A stretch of DNA of 64,000 nt from Promicromonospora umidemergens (GCF_024171995.1 NZ_JAMTCT010000021.1:1-64000); one strand, 5' to 3'; shown: positions 42,183 to 50,549, counted from the stretch's first letter. A program made the numbers and translations. The notes: a model not told the origin generated them from the sequence alone.

Positions 42183-42839
42183 TCACTGTTCGTCCGGCTC
42201 GTGCGGGTCGGTCCCGCTCGAACCGGCACCGCTCGCGGATCCGCGGCGGCGAAGAAGCTGGACGAGCACGAGCAGCGCCACCGCGACGGCGGCGCCACAC
42301 GCACCGACGAGGACGGCCCGGAGTGGCCCCTCGTCCTCCTGTGCGGTCTGAGGCTGTGTACTGCTCCGTGTGTCGGCGCCGGTGTCCGGCGTGCTTGCCG
42401 CACCGGGTGCCGTGGCATCGCCGACGACGCCGGCAGGACCGGCGTCGGGCGCCCTGTCCTCGGGCTCGCCGTCACCGACGGTGAACGGCACGACCCCCGA
42501 GATGGGATGTCCGTCGGACGAGACGACCCGCCAGCGGATCTCGTAGCCGGCGTCCGGCATCCCCTGATCGAGGGCCGCCGTCACCGTCGGCCCGTCGATC
42601 ATCGGCGGCTCGGACACCCAGTCGGTGCCGTCGGCGTCCGCCACCACGATGGCGGCACCCATGTCCAGGACATCGGCGGAGAACGTCAGCTCCACCGTGG
42701 ACGGCGCCTCCTGCAGCGCCTGGTCGGGCGCTGGATCGCTGGACAACAGCTTGTCGTGGGCGGACGCGGGAGCTGCTGTCGCGAGCACCGCGACGACAGC
42801 CACCGCCAGCCCGGCCAGGAACGGACGGGATCGGGGCAT
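42183..42839 (-). CDS. CopC-domain copper-binding protein with C-terminal anchor
   Basis: 218 aa: signal peptide ending PASAHDKLLSSDPAPDQAL, where the His after cleavage is the usual N-terminal Cu(II) ligand. A CopC beta-sandwich follows (WRVVSSDGHPISGVVPFTVG), then a Pro/Ala/Asp linker and one C-terminal transmembrane helix (RAVLVGACGAAVAVALLVLVQLL) with Arg-rich tail. First gene of the copC-PCuAC-dyp operon; three stacked hairpins lie upstream. Confidence 0.9.
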   Translation of the reverse strand: MPRSRPFLAGLAVAVVAVLATAAPASAHDKLLSSDPAPDQALQEAPSTVELTFSADVLDMGAAIVVADADGTDWVSEPPMIDGPTVTAALDQGMPDAGYEIRWRVVSSDGHPISGVVPFTVGDGEPEDRAPDAGPAGVVGDATAPGAASTPDTGADTRSSTQPQTAQEDEGPLRAVLVGACGAAVAVALLVLVQLLRRRGSASGAGSSGTDPHEPDEQ

Positions 42840-42884
42840 GGCAAACCTCTCCTCCGACGCCAGGAACGGCGTCAGCGCGCACAG

Positions 42885-42954
42885 GGGACCCGCGGGTCCC
42901 GCTCGCCCCGTGGGGCGAGCACGGAACAGCACACCGGCACGTGGCGTGCCGGTG
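42885..42954. promoter_or_regulatory. Three consecutive hairpins upstream of copC
   Basis: GGGACCCGCGGGTCCC (42885-42900), GCTCGCCCC-gt-GGGGCGAGC (42901-42920) and CACCGGCAC-N5-GTGCCGGTG (42932-42954) stack within 70 bases between the stop of the membrane-protein gene (42964) and the copC start (42839). The first two may form a terminator, the third an attenuator-like stem; they could also be protein-binding sites. Confidence 0.55.
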
Positions 42955-42963
42955 ATGCAGAGC

Positions 42964-43614
42964 TCAGACCGCGTGCGGCGCGGGAGGTCCTCTCCGGGAC
43001 ACGGGGGTGAGCCGCGTGCTCGGGTGCAGCGGGCGGAAGGTCTCGGCGAGCACCCGCGGGAGCCGGGGAGCGACGAAAGGGCGGGCGCCCTCCAGGACGG
43101 CCCACCCACGCAGCAGCCAGGCGGCCATCCGCTCGGCGAGCTCGCGCAGGCGCAGCAGCATCAGCTCGCCGCGGTACAGGACGGTGATGGTGACCACCGC
43201 CGCCACGGCATGCCAGATCCACATCGTGGCACCGGCGTGCGCCAGGCCGGAAGCGTGCCCGGCCTCCTGGACGACCGGCGTGGTCGCCAGGTGCATCGCC
43301 TCGTGCCCAGCGTGGGCCTGCCGGCCGGCCGGCGGCGCGACGGCGTTCGTGGGCGTACCCAGCATGAACAGCACGTGGAAGAACAGCTGGCTCGCCACGA
43401 CCGAGGCGGACAGCCTGGGCAACGACAGCTGCCGCCCGGCCCAGGCCATGCAGACCGGTAGCGACAGCGCCAACGGGACGACGATCCCCAGCGGGCCGGG
43501 CAGCTGCCCACCGGCGGCGAGGTGCGATGCCAGGGCGACGAGCGTCGCCGACACTCCCGCGAGACCACCACGCAGGACACGCGCACGCGTCGCGTGATCG
43601 TCGCGGGTGTCCAT
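42964..43614 (-). CDS. Membrane protein, unknown, near copper genes
   Basis: 216 aa with about six hydrophobic segments (LAGVSATLVALASHLAAGG, LGIVVPLALSLPVCMAW, LSASVVASQLFFHVLFML, then WIWHAVAAVVTITVLY). His residues lie in and around the helices (SHLAAG, HAGHEAMHLA, HAGATMWIWHA). The pattern and placement upstream of copC suggest a role in copper handling; the fold is unrecognised. ATG 43614 is chosen for GGAGAG 7 bases upstream; 43653 is an alternative. Confidence 0.65.
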   Translation of the reverse strand: MDTRDDHATRARVLRGGLAGVSATLVALASHLAAGGQLPGPLGIVVPLALSLPVCMAWAGRQLSLPRLSASVVASQLFFHVLFMLGTPTNAVAPPAGRQAHAGHEAMHLATTPVVQEAGHASGLAHAGATMWIWHAVAAVVTITVLYRGELMLLRLRELAERMAAWLLRGWAVLEGARPFVAPRLPRVLAETFRPLHPSTRLTPVSRRGPPAPHAV

Positions 43615-43784
43615 CCGGCTGCTCTCCAGGTCGTGATCATCCGACGCCGTCATCTCGGGACGAGACGGTGTCGCGGACTCGAGTCGGAAGCAGCCTAGCC
43701 CCGCGCGCGACGCCAGAGCCACATCGGATTAAAGCGCCCTGACCAGGCCTAAGGCAGGTTCGTCACATTTTTCTTGTCCTGGAC

Positions 43785-43812
43785 CCATCCGGACCGGCCC
43801 ACCGCTCCGAAC
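43785..43812 (+). promoter_or_regulatory. SigK-type promoter of the CHRD-like/sortase operon
   Basis: CCATCC (43785-43790), 16 bases, CCGAAC (43807-43812), about 55 bases before the CHRD-like start. Same elements as the sigK, dipZ and fasciclin promoters, with one more base of spacing, so this operon is a candidate member of the SigK regulon about 17 kb from sigK itself. Confidence 0.65.
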
Positions 43813-43867
43813 CCCCGATGCCCAACAACAGGCGGCACCTCGTCGCCGGTACACAGGAGGATTCCTC

Positions 43868-44626
43868 ATGCGTAAGACACGACTCGCGGCCATCGCGGCC
43901 AGCGTCGCCCTCGTCGGCCTGCCCCTGGCAGCCGGGCCTGCCAGCGCCGACGACCACGGCGGTGAGCTCACCGCCGAGCTCAGCCAGCTCAACGACTCGG
44001 GTGCCTCCGGCACCGCGTGGGCCAAGGTCGACGGCACCAACGTCGAGATCAGCCTCGAGACGCAGGGCCTGCTCGACGGTGCACCGCACGCCCAGCACAT
44101 CCACATCGGTGGGCAGAACGTCTGCCCGGCGAACGACCAGGAGGGCAACGGCTTCGAGGGCGCCCTGCAGGTCAGCGACGCGGCCGACCAGTACGGCGCC
44201 GTCGCGGTGTCGCTGACGAAGGAGCCGGGCATGACCGGCGCCGAGCACGGGCTCGACGTCGCGGACTTCCCCGCCGAGGGCAGCTACTCCTACTCGCGGA
44301 CCATCGAGGTCTCCGAGGAGATGGCGCAGCAGATCGCCGCCGGCGACGGCGTGGTCGTCGTCCACGGTGTCGACCACGACGGCTCCGGCAAGTACGACGG
44401 CGACACGAAGTCGGACCTCGACCCGGAGCTTCCGTCCGAGGCGACCGACCCGGCCGCCTGCGGTGAGCTCAACGCCGCTCAGATGAGCATGCCGCACGGT
44501 GGCGTCGAGACCGGTGGCGCCAACACGGCGGGCATCGAGTACCCGACCGCGCTCGCCTTCGGCACCCTGGCCCTGGGCCTCGGCGGTCTCGGCCTCTTCG
44601 CCGCCCGTCGCCGCGCCACCAACTGA
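43868..44626 (+). CDS. Secreted CHRD-like protein with C-terminal membrane anchor
   Basis: 252 aa: signal peptide cleaved after AGPASA, then a compact domain with the CHRD-type element HAQHIHIGGQNVCPANDQ. It ends with one hydrophobic helix (ALAFGTLALGLGGLGLFAARRR). No LPXTG is evident before the helix (GIEYPTALAF), so it may be retained by the helix or use an unusual sorting motif. RBS AGGAGG lies upstream. It is followed 5 bases later by a class F sortase gene and is probably its operon partner. Confidence 0.78.
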   Translation: MRKTRLAAIAASVALVGLPLAAGPASADDHGGELTAELSQLNDSGASGTAWAKVDGTNVEISLETQGLLDGAPHAQHIHIGGQNVCPANDQEGNGFEGALQVSDAADQYGAVAVSLTKEPGMTGAEHGLDVADFPAEGSYSYSRTIEVSEEMAQQIAAGDGVVVVHGVDHDGSGKYDGDTKSDLDPELPSEATDPAACGELNAAQMSMPHGGVETGGANTAGIEYPTALAFGTLALGLGGLGLFAARRRATN

Positions 44627-44631
44627 CGCAC

Positions 44632-45366
44632 ATGGGATTCGGGCAGCACAGCGCACGCCGCCGCCGCCACACAGTGGTGGTGGCGGCGTGCGCCGCCCTG
44701 ATCGTCGTCGGTGGCGGAGCCGTCACGTGGGCCGCGACCCAGCAGGTGGAGGCACCACCAGCACCCCCAGCGGCGAGCAGCACGACGCAGGAGGAGCCGC
44801 CCGCGTCGAGCACGGCTCCGAAGGACGGGGCCACCCAGCCGTCGGCGTCATCGACGCCGGAGCCGGACGCTGAGGGCTCGTCCCCTGCGTCCGCGGTGCA
44901 GCCCCTGTCGGCCTCACCGCCCGTGGCGGTACGCATCCCGGGCATCGACGTCGAGTCACCGGTCCACGGGCTCGGCCTCGACGCAGAGGGCAAGCTCCAG
45001 GTCCCCACCGGGGAGCGTTACAACGAGGTCGCGTGGTACGACGGGTCGCCGACGCCCGGAGAGGTCGGCCCCGCCGTCCTCGAGGGGCACGTCACCGGGA
45101 CCGGCTACGCTCCCTCGGTCTTCTTCGAGCTGGGCGACACCCGCAAGGGCGACCTCATCGAGGTCGACCGGGCCGACGGCACCACCGCGACCTTCGAGGT
45201 GACCGAGGTCAAGAGCAGTCCGAAGGACGACTTCCCTCGCATCGACGTCTACGGCGCGACCGATGGCCCGGAGCTACGGGTCATCACCTGCGGTGGCACC
45301 TTCGACAAGGACGCGGGGCGCCACCTGGACAACGTGATCGTCTTCGCGAAGCTCGTGCAGGACTGA
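44632..45366 (+). CDS. Class F sortase
   Basis: 244-aa membrane-anchored transpeptidase. A TM helix (VVVAACAALIVVGGGAVTWA) and a Pro/Ser/Thr-rich stalk precede the sortase barrel: PVAVRIPGIDVESPVHGLGLD, the catalytic His in VLEGHVTG, Cys in RVITCGGTF, and Arg in RHLDNVIVFA. Class F sortases are common in actinobacteria and their substrates are often unknown. Cotranscription with the CHRD-like protein suggests a dedicated partner, despite the lack of an obvious LPXTG. Confidence 0.9.
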   Translation: MGFGQHSARRRRHTVVVAACAALIVVGGGAVTWAATQQVEAPPAPPAASSTTQEEPPASSTAPKDGATQPSASSTPEPDAEGSSPASAVQPLSASPPVAVRIPGIDVESPVHGLGLDAEGKLQVPTGERYNEVAWYDGSPTPGEVGPAVLEGHVTGTGYAPSVFFELGDTRKGDLIEVDRADGTTATFEVTEVKSSPKDDFPRIDVYGATDGPELRVITCGGTFDKDAGRHLDNVIVFAKLVQD

Positions 45367-45401
45367 CCGGCGAGAACGGCGACGCCGGCTCCGACCGCGG
45401 T

Positions 45402-45473
45402 GCCGGGTGTCATGGCCTGGGGGCCATGGCGCCCGGCATCGCCTGCGCCGGGCCGAGCACCCCGGCGGTGCTC
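45402..45473. terminator. Bidirectional terminator hairpins between sortase and hydrolase genes
   Basis: A 16-base imperfect stem (45402-45417 with 45422-45437) and a 7-base stem (GAGCACC at 45455-45461, GGTGCTC at 45467-45473) lie between the converging sortase and hydrolase genes. The second stem reaches the stop of the hydrolase. Confidence 0.65.
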
Positions 45474-46215
45474 AGCCCTGCTGAGTCAGATGCCGGGCGA
45501 AGAACCGGGTAGTGCTGTCCAGCTCGTGGAGCGGCAGCCGGTCCGCGTGCTTGCCCGGGTTGGCGTGCAGGGTCTTCTCCGCCGATCCCAGCGCGTCGAA
45601 CAGGGCAAGGGACCGGTCGCGCGGGACGCGTTCGTCGTCCCACTGCACGAGGAACTCCACCGGCACGGTGATCCTCCGCGCGAGGTCGGCCGCTGCCCCG
45701 AAGGCACCGCCGAGGCCGAGCACGGCTGCCGTCACCCGCGGTTCCGCGGCGACGAACGGCACCCCGAGCCCGCAGCCCAGCGAGACACCCCAGTAGCCCA
45801 CCGGGCCGGTGCCCACGTGGTCGAGCTCCTGGACGGCGTCGAGGACCGCGCGCCACTCGGGCACGGTCTGACGCGCGGCCAGCTCCTGGAAGCCGGCGAT
45901 CACGGACGAGGGATCCTCGCCCGCCGCCACGCGCGCCCGGTTCTCGTCGACGACGCGGTCGTACTGCTCGTCGGTCCGGTCGCCGTGGTTGGGCACGTCG
46001 ACGGCGACGGCGGCGAAGCCGAGCTCGGTGACGAACCGATGGGCCCGGAACACGACACCCGGTGCTTTCTTGTGCTGGCCACCACCGTGCCCCAGCAGGA
46101 TCAGGGGACGTGGGCCGATCGCGTCCTGCGGCGTCCACAGCACGCCGGGGACGTCACCGAGCTGGAAGATCTGTTCGCGGACGCCGTCGGACGACGTCGG
46201 AGAGTTGAAGCGCAT
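45472..46215 (-). CDS. Alpha/beta hydrolase, dienelactone-hydrolase-like
   Basis: 247 aa with the nucleophile elbow GYWGVSLGCGLG (G-x-S-x-G), oxyanion-region LILLGHGGGQHK, the acid in FLVQWDDERV and a final His in GKHADRLPLHE. It resembles dienelactone hydrolase/acyl-peptide-hydrolase-like esterases. Lone gene; no substrate can be inferred. Confidence 0.8.
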   Translation of the reverse strand: MRFNSPTSSDGVREQIFQLGDVPGVLWTPQDAIGPRPLILLGHGGGQHKKAPGVVFRAHRFVTELGFAAVAVDVPNHGDRTDEQYDRVVDENRARVAAGEDPSSVIAGFQELAARQTVPEWRAVLDAVQELDHVGTGPVGYWGVSLGCGLGVPFVAAEPRVTAAVLGLGGAFGAAADLARRITVPVEFLVQWDDERVPRDRSLALFDALGSAEKTLHANPGKHADRLPLHELDSTTRFFARHLTQQG

Positions 46216-46377
46216 AGCGATCGAGCCTTTCGAGAGCCTTCTGCGGGCGCTCCCTAGGCCATGCGAGGGAGGGAGCTCCGACCTGTCTGTGTGTTGATCG
46301 GTCTCACCTCCTCGGTACGCGGTGCTGCACGGCGGACCCTGAAACTAGCACGAGACGGCCCACTACGCGGTCGGCCG

Positions 46378-46419
46378 TCTGGCGTGAGGGGCGGGCGCGG
46401 GCCCGCCCCTCACGCCAGA
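46378..46419. terminator. Strong hairpin after the NlpC/P60 gene
   Basis: A 19-base perfect stem (46378-46396 with 46401-46419) and 4-base loop, directly downstream of the NlpC/P60 stop on the minus strand. The best intrinsic-terminator candidate in the window, although without a T-run. Confidence 0.75.
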
Positions 46420-46423
46420 GGCG

Positions 46424-47257
46424 TCAGCCGACCCGCAGGACGATCGGGTTGGACTGCCAGACCTCGGTGTACCGGACGGACTGGCCCGGGACAGGTGCCT
46501 CGATCTGCATGCCGTCACCGGCGTAGATCGAGATGTGGCCGGGCGACCAGATCAGGTCGCCGGCCTGCGCCTCGGACCAGGGCACCTCGGTCCCCGCGTA
46601 CCGCTGCTCCGAAGAGGTGCGGGGCAGGTCGATCCCGACCTGCGCGAACACGTACGAGGTGAACCCGGAGCAGTCGAATCCCGACGGGGTCGACCCACCC
46701 CACAGGTACGGCACACCCAGGTACCGCATCCCGATCGACACGACGGCCGAACCTGCTGCCGAGGCGGGGATGTCCACGGCAGCGGCCTCGGCGGCGGCAG
46801 CGGCCTCCGCTGCAGCCTCCGCCTCGGCCTCTGCCTCGGCCTCTGCGGCGAGCTCCGCCTGGTACTCCTCGTTCTCCTCGGCCGAGACGACCGAGACGGC
46901 AGCCGTCTCGACCTTCAGCTCGGCGTCGGGCGCGACGGTGACCACGGTGGCCGCTGCTACCGCCTGGCGGGCCTGGTCGGTGAGGGCGTTGAGCTCGCTC
47001 GCGTCGAGCACGCCGTTGACAGGGCTGCCGGCCAGCGAGGCACTGACCGACGAGGTTGCCGGCGCTGCGTGGGCCGGTGCGGCGACCAGAGACAGCAGCA
47101 CGCCGGAACCGGCCGCTGCGACCACCGCCGTGCGGCCCGCGAAGGCGGTGGCCTGCTCGGTGGCGGCCCGGGCGACGCCGGTCAGGACGGGGCGGTGTGC
47201 CGCCCGATGACGACCACGGCCGCGCACGGTCGGGGTCGGGTTGAAGCTGGGCTCCAT
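46424..47257 (-). CDS. Secreted NlpC/P60 peptidoglycan endopeptidase
   Basis: 277 aa: signal peptide ending AAPAHAAPA near residue 65, an Ala/Glu-rich helical or coiled-coil segment (about residues 120-165), and a C-terminal NlpC/P60 domain with the catalytic Cys in FDCSGFTSYVFAQ, His in SPGHISIYAG, and a third polar residue in the following QIEAPVPGQ. Cleaves peptide stems in the cell wall. A strong hairpin follows the stop. Confidence 0.9.
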   Translation of the reverse strand: MEPSFNPTPTVRGRGRHRAAHRPVLTGVARAATEQATAFAGRTAVVAAAGSGVLLSLVAAPAHAAPATSSVSASLAGSPVNGVLDASELNALTDQARQAVAAATVVTVAPDAELKVETAAVSVVSAEENEEYQAELAAEAEAEAEAEAAAEAAAAAEAAAVDIPASAAGSAVVSIGMRYLGVPYLWGGSTPSGFDCSGFTSYVFAQVGIDLPRTSSEQRYAGTEVPWSEAQAGDLIWSPGHISIYAGDGMQIEAPVPGQSVRYTEVWQSNPIVLRVG

Positions 47258-47366
47258 GAAAGCTGGGACCTTTCGGATCGGAGTAGAACCACACGCGCAC
47301 CTCGGTTCGGGGCGCGCTGAACCGGGTCGACACCCTGATGGGATGGTGTCGACGGGAGGTGGTGGT

Positions 47367-47846
47367 CTACGTCCGGGAGATCCCCAGGGCGTGCAGTGAC
47401 GGCGCGTCCGCTACGGCCACGCCCGACGGAACCCGAGGGGCGTCGTGCGTGATGCCGGGGACGAGCCACTGCTGGGCGAGATCCGGGGCTCCGGTGAGGT
47501 CAGGGAAGGGCGACAGTGTCCGTTCGTACCGAGCGGTCGCCGTGCGGTCTTCCGAGCAGTGGCTCCCGCCATCACCGTGGTGGCCGCCGTGGTGTCCGGG
47601 GTCCGCCCCCGTGACCCGGTCCGGGGTGCCTACAGCGGCTGCGGTCGCCTGCTGCCCGACCGCTGCGTCCACGTGCCCGCCATGGTGGCCGGGCTCGCCC
47701 GGCCCGTGGTGTGCGGCGTCCAGATGGATGCCGCACAGGACCTGCAAGCCCAGGACGGCGAGCACGACGAAAATGACCGCCAGGATGCTCGCCGGCTCTC
47801 GCCGAGGATCGGCGAGCTGCGAGCGAACGGCACGTGTCAGGGTCAT
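47367..47846 (-). CDS. DUF6153-like small membrane protein, His-rich
   Basis: 159 aa: one hydrophobic helix (ILAVIFVVLAVLGLQVLCGI) followed by a His/Gly-rich stretch (HHGPGEPGHHGGHVD, DPGHHGGHHGDGGSHC) and the C-terminus SLHALGISRT. The end matches another protein at 55.7-56.2 kb (SLHELCISRT). A metal-binding role is suggested by the His content. Starts at ATG 47846. Confidence 0.6.
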   Translation of the reverse strand: MTLTRAVRSQLADPRREPASILAVIFVVLAVLGLQVLCGIHLDAAHHGPGEPGHHGGHVDAAVGQQATAAAVGTPDRVTGADPGHHGGHHGDGGSHCSEDRTATARYERTLSPFPDLTGAPDLAQQWLVPGITHDAPRVPSGVAVADAPSLHALGISRT

Positions 47847-47914
47847 AGCGTGCCCAACAGTAACGGAATGGACACGGTGCTGGGGAACACACCGCCGTGA
47901 CCCTCTGCGTCCTG

Positions 47915-48772
47915 CTACATGGTGGGGCTGCGCAGCCATCCATGGCGTTCGGCGCACCGTCGGGCGGTGGCCAGGACGCTCGCGATGGCGGGCGACATGT
48001 CGTTCGTCGGCCACAGCACCGAGAGGTCGGCGGCGATCTGCGGATCGACGACGTCGCGAGCGGTGACGCTGGTGCCGGCCATCGCGGCGTGCTCGGCGAA
48101 CGACGCGGGAGCCAGCCCGACCTCGCGCCCGCCGGAGAGCCGGGCGAGCATGGCGTTCACCGGTGGGTCCTCGAACGCGCAGATCTCGGGTGCGAAGCCC
48201 GCCTCGTGGCACGCGGCGACGATGCGGTCGTAGTACGCAGGGGCCAGACGGCGGGGAAAGAGCAGCAGCGTCTCGTCGCGCAGGTCCGCCAGCGGGATCT
48301 TCGGCGCCACGGCGAGACGGTGACGCGTGCTCAGGAGTGCGGAGACAGCCTCCCGGCGCAGGATCTCACCGCCTACCCCGTCGAGGGGCTGCGGTGAGAG
48401 GGCGAGACCGATATCGAGGTCGCCGGCGCAGAGCCGTTCGGGGATCTCGGCGCTGAAGGTCTCTCGAGCATCGAACATGAGGTCGGGGTGCTCTTCCTGG
48501 AGCGCGTCCAGGAGCACGGTGAACGTGCCGAAGTTCGCGACCGGGGTGTAACCCAGTCGGATCGTCGTCGCGATGCCTGACCCCGCAAGCCGGGTGCGCT
48601 GCACTGCCTGCTCCAGAGCGGCCAACGCCTTCGGCGCCTCGTGAACCAGTGTCCGGCCCGCTGCGGTGAGCTGCACCCGACGGCTCGAGCGGACGAAGAG
48701 CGGCGTCTCCAAGGTCTCCTCGAGCTTGCGGATCTGATGGCTCAGGGACGGCTGGGCGATGTAGAGCCGCAT
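47915..48772 (-). CDS. LysR-family regulator, N-terminally truncated
   Basis: 285 aa with an intact effector domain, but the HTH starts abruptly at MRLYIAQPSLSHQIRKLEETLETPLFVRSSRRVQLT; the usual first 15-20 residues (first helix) are missing. Upstream the frame reads TVAEELHFGRAA, which is the family N-terminal sequence, but a TGA at 48811-48809 blocks it and no start codon precedes. Either a decayed or newly shortened gene, or a gene starting elsewhere. Divergent from a GNAT-glutaminase pair. Confidence 0.6.
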   Translation of the reverse strand: MRLYIAQPSLSHQIRKLEETLETPLFVRSSRRVQLTAAGRTLVHEAPKALAALEQAVQRTRLAGSGIATTIRLGYTPVANFGTFTVLLDALQEEHPDLMFDARETFSAEIPERLCAGDLDIGLALSPQPLDGVGGEILRREAVSALLSTRHRLAVAPKIPLADLRDETLLLFPRRLAPAYYDRIVAACHEAGFAPEICAFEDPPVNAMLARLSGGREVGLAPASFAEHAAMAGTSVTARDVVDPQIAADLSVLWPTNDMSPAIASVLATARRCAERHGWLRSPTM

Positions 48773-48867
48773 GGCTGCACGGCCGAAGTGAAGTTCTTCG
48801 GCAACCGTTCAGCTGTCCCTACCGCGCGAAGTAGCGGTCGCGCGCTTCTGAGCAGAGGATCACAGCC

Positions 48868-49209
48868 ATGAATGATCAGGACCAGCAAGAGATCACCGTG
48901 CGCGACAACCCGGACAAGAGCCGCTTCGACGTCCTCGTCGACGGCAGGCCCGCCGGGTTCTCGGTGTACCAGGACTTCGGAGAGGCTCCGACGCAGCAGC
49001 GCATCTTCTATCACACCGTGGTGTTCGATGCGTACGAAGGTCGCGGTCTCGCCGGCATCCTGACTCGCACCGCCCTGGACACCAGCATCCAGGCGGGTCG
49101 TCGCATCGTGCCCGTCTGCCCGTACGTCACGAGGTGGCTCTCCACGCACCACGACTTCGACGACGCCACCGACGCCGCGGGTCCGGAGCATCTCCGGTCC
49201 CTCGGCTGA
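48868..49209 (+). CDS. GNAT-fold N-acetyltransferase-like protein (YidJ-type)
   Basis: 113 aa of the short GNAT_acetyltr_2-like group: ITVRDNPDKSRFDVLVDGRPAGFSVY, HTVVFDAYEGRGLAGILTR (acetyl-CoA loop R-G-x-G-x-A-like), then GRRIVPVCPYVTRWL. Acetyl-CoA-dependent, but the substrate is unknown. RBS AGAGG. Followed 29 bases downstream by glutaminase. Confidence 0.82.
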   Translation: MNDQDQQEITVRDNPDKSRFDVLVDGRPAGFSVYQDFGEAPTQQRIFYHTVVFDAYEGRGLAGILTRTALDTSIQAGRRIVPVCPYVTRWLSTHHDFDDATDAAGPEHLRSLG

Positions 49210-49238
49210 ACCGTGCCTGCGACAGAGGGACCCGCCTC

Positions 49239-50471
49239 ATGAAGACTCCCGTGCCCGACTACCTGGACGAAGTGCTCGACAGCCTGCGCAATGACACCAG
49301 CGGCGCCAACGCCGACTACATCCCCGAGCTCGCCGAGGCTGATCCTGAACGCTTCGGCATGGCGCTGACCACGACGCTGGGTCGCACCTACGCCGCCGGC
49401 GACGCCGACACGGAGTTCTCCATCCAGTCGATCTCCAAGCCGTTCGCCTATGCGGCCGCCATCATCGACCGCGGACTCGACCACGTCCTGGAGCTCGTCG
49501 GGGTCGAGCCGTCCGGCGAGGCCTTCAACGAGCTCTCCCTCGAAGGAGATACCCACCGGCCCAAGAACCCCATGATCAACGCGGGAGCCATCACCACGCA
49601 CTCGCTCCTGGTCGGCGCCGAGGCGAGCCAGGGCGATCGGGTCGACCGTGCCCTGACGTTCTTCTCCCGCCTCGCGGGCCGGGACCTGCGGGTCGACGAG
49701 CGGGTGTGCGCGTCTGAGCTCGGCTCCGCGCACCGCAACCTGGCCATCGCGTACATGCTGCGTACCTACGGCATCATCGACGGGGACGTGCCCTCCGTCG
49801 TCGAGGGGTACACGCGCCAGTGCTCGATCCTGGTCAGCGTCCGGGACCTCTCCGTGATGGCCGCGACGCTCGCTACCGGAGGTATTCAGCCCGTCACCGG
49901 CGAACGACTGATGGACCCGGGCGTCGCGCGGCACGTCATGGCGGTGATGGCCGCGGCAGGGATGTACGACGCGGCGGGCGACTGGCTCACCCGCGTGGGC
50001 ATCCCTGCCAAGAGCGGCGTCGCCGGGGGAATCGTCGGGGTGCTCCCCGACCGGGCGGGTGTCGGCACCTTCTCCCCGCGCCTGGACTCGCACGGCAACA
50101 GCCGGAGGGGACGTCTCGTCTTCGAGCGACTCTCCCGGGACATGGGCCTGCACCTGTTCGCCTCGGATCAGGGCAGGATCGATGCCGTCGACGTCAGCGA
50201 GTCACGAGGCACGCTCACCTTCGCGCTGCGGGGCAGCGTCCAGCTCACCGCCGCCTCGGAGCTCCTGGACCTGATGGCCGACTCGGGCGGCGAGGCCGAC
50301 GTCGTTCTCGACGTCACCAGGGTGCACTCCTTCACCGACCTGGGCCGTCGCATGTCCCTCGAAGGGCTGCGCCGGCTGCGACTCGACGGGCACAAGGTCG
50401 CCGTACGCGACCCGTCGGGCGTGCTGCCGGACCCCGACCTCGGGGACGGCAGCTACCCGGACACCATCTGA
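49239..50471 (+). CDS. glsA: Glutaminase with C-terminal STAS domain
   Basis: 410 aa. The glutaminase (serine-dependent beta-lactamase fold) region has FSIQSISKPFAYAAAI (S-x-x-K catalytic pair), NPMINAGAI, and GIPAKSGVAGGIVGVLP. It converts glutamine to glutamate and ammonia. A STAS domain of about 100 residues follows (GTLTFALRGSVQLTAASELLDL, VVLDVTRVHSFTDLGRRMS), as in the GlsA-STAS form found in actinobacteria, suggesting regulation by an NTP or partner protein. RBS AGAGGGA; ATG 49239. Confidence 0.92.
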   Translation: MKTPVPDYLDEVLDSLRNDTSGANADYIPELAEADPERFGMALTTTLGRTYAAGDADTEFSIQSISKPFAYAAAIIDRGLDHVLELVGVEPSGEAFNELSLEGDTHRPKNPMINAGAITTHSLLVGAEASQGDRVDRALTFFSRLAGRDLRVDERVCASELGSAHRNLAIAYMLRTYGIIDGDVPSVVEGYTRQCSILVSVRDLSVMAATLATGGIQPVTGERLMDPGVARHVMAVMAAAGMYDAAGDWLTRVGIPAKSGVAGGIVGVLPDRAGVGTFSPRLDSHGNSRRGRLVFERLSRDMGLHLFASDQGRIDAVDVSESRGTLTFALRGSVQLTAASELLDLMADSGGEADVVLDVTRVHSFTDLGRRMSLEGLRRLRLDGHKVAVRDPSGVLPDPDLGDGSYPDTI

Positions 50472-50533
50472 CCGGCCCTCGTACCGGACCCCGGAAGCAC
50501 AGGGTGCGCGGTCCCGTCGACGACGTCGGCCGA

Positions 50534-50549
50534 CGCACCTGGAGGTGCG
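50534..50549. terminator. Short hairpin after glutaminase gene
   Basis: CGCACCT-gg-AGGTGCG, 62 bases after the glutaminase stop and before the convergent HAAS-like gene. Confidence 0.4.
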
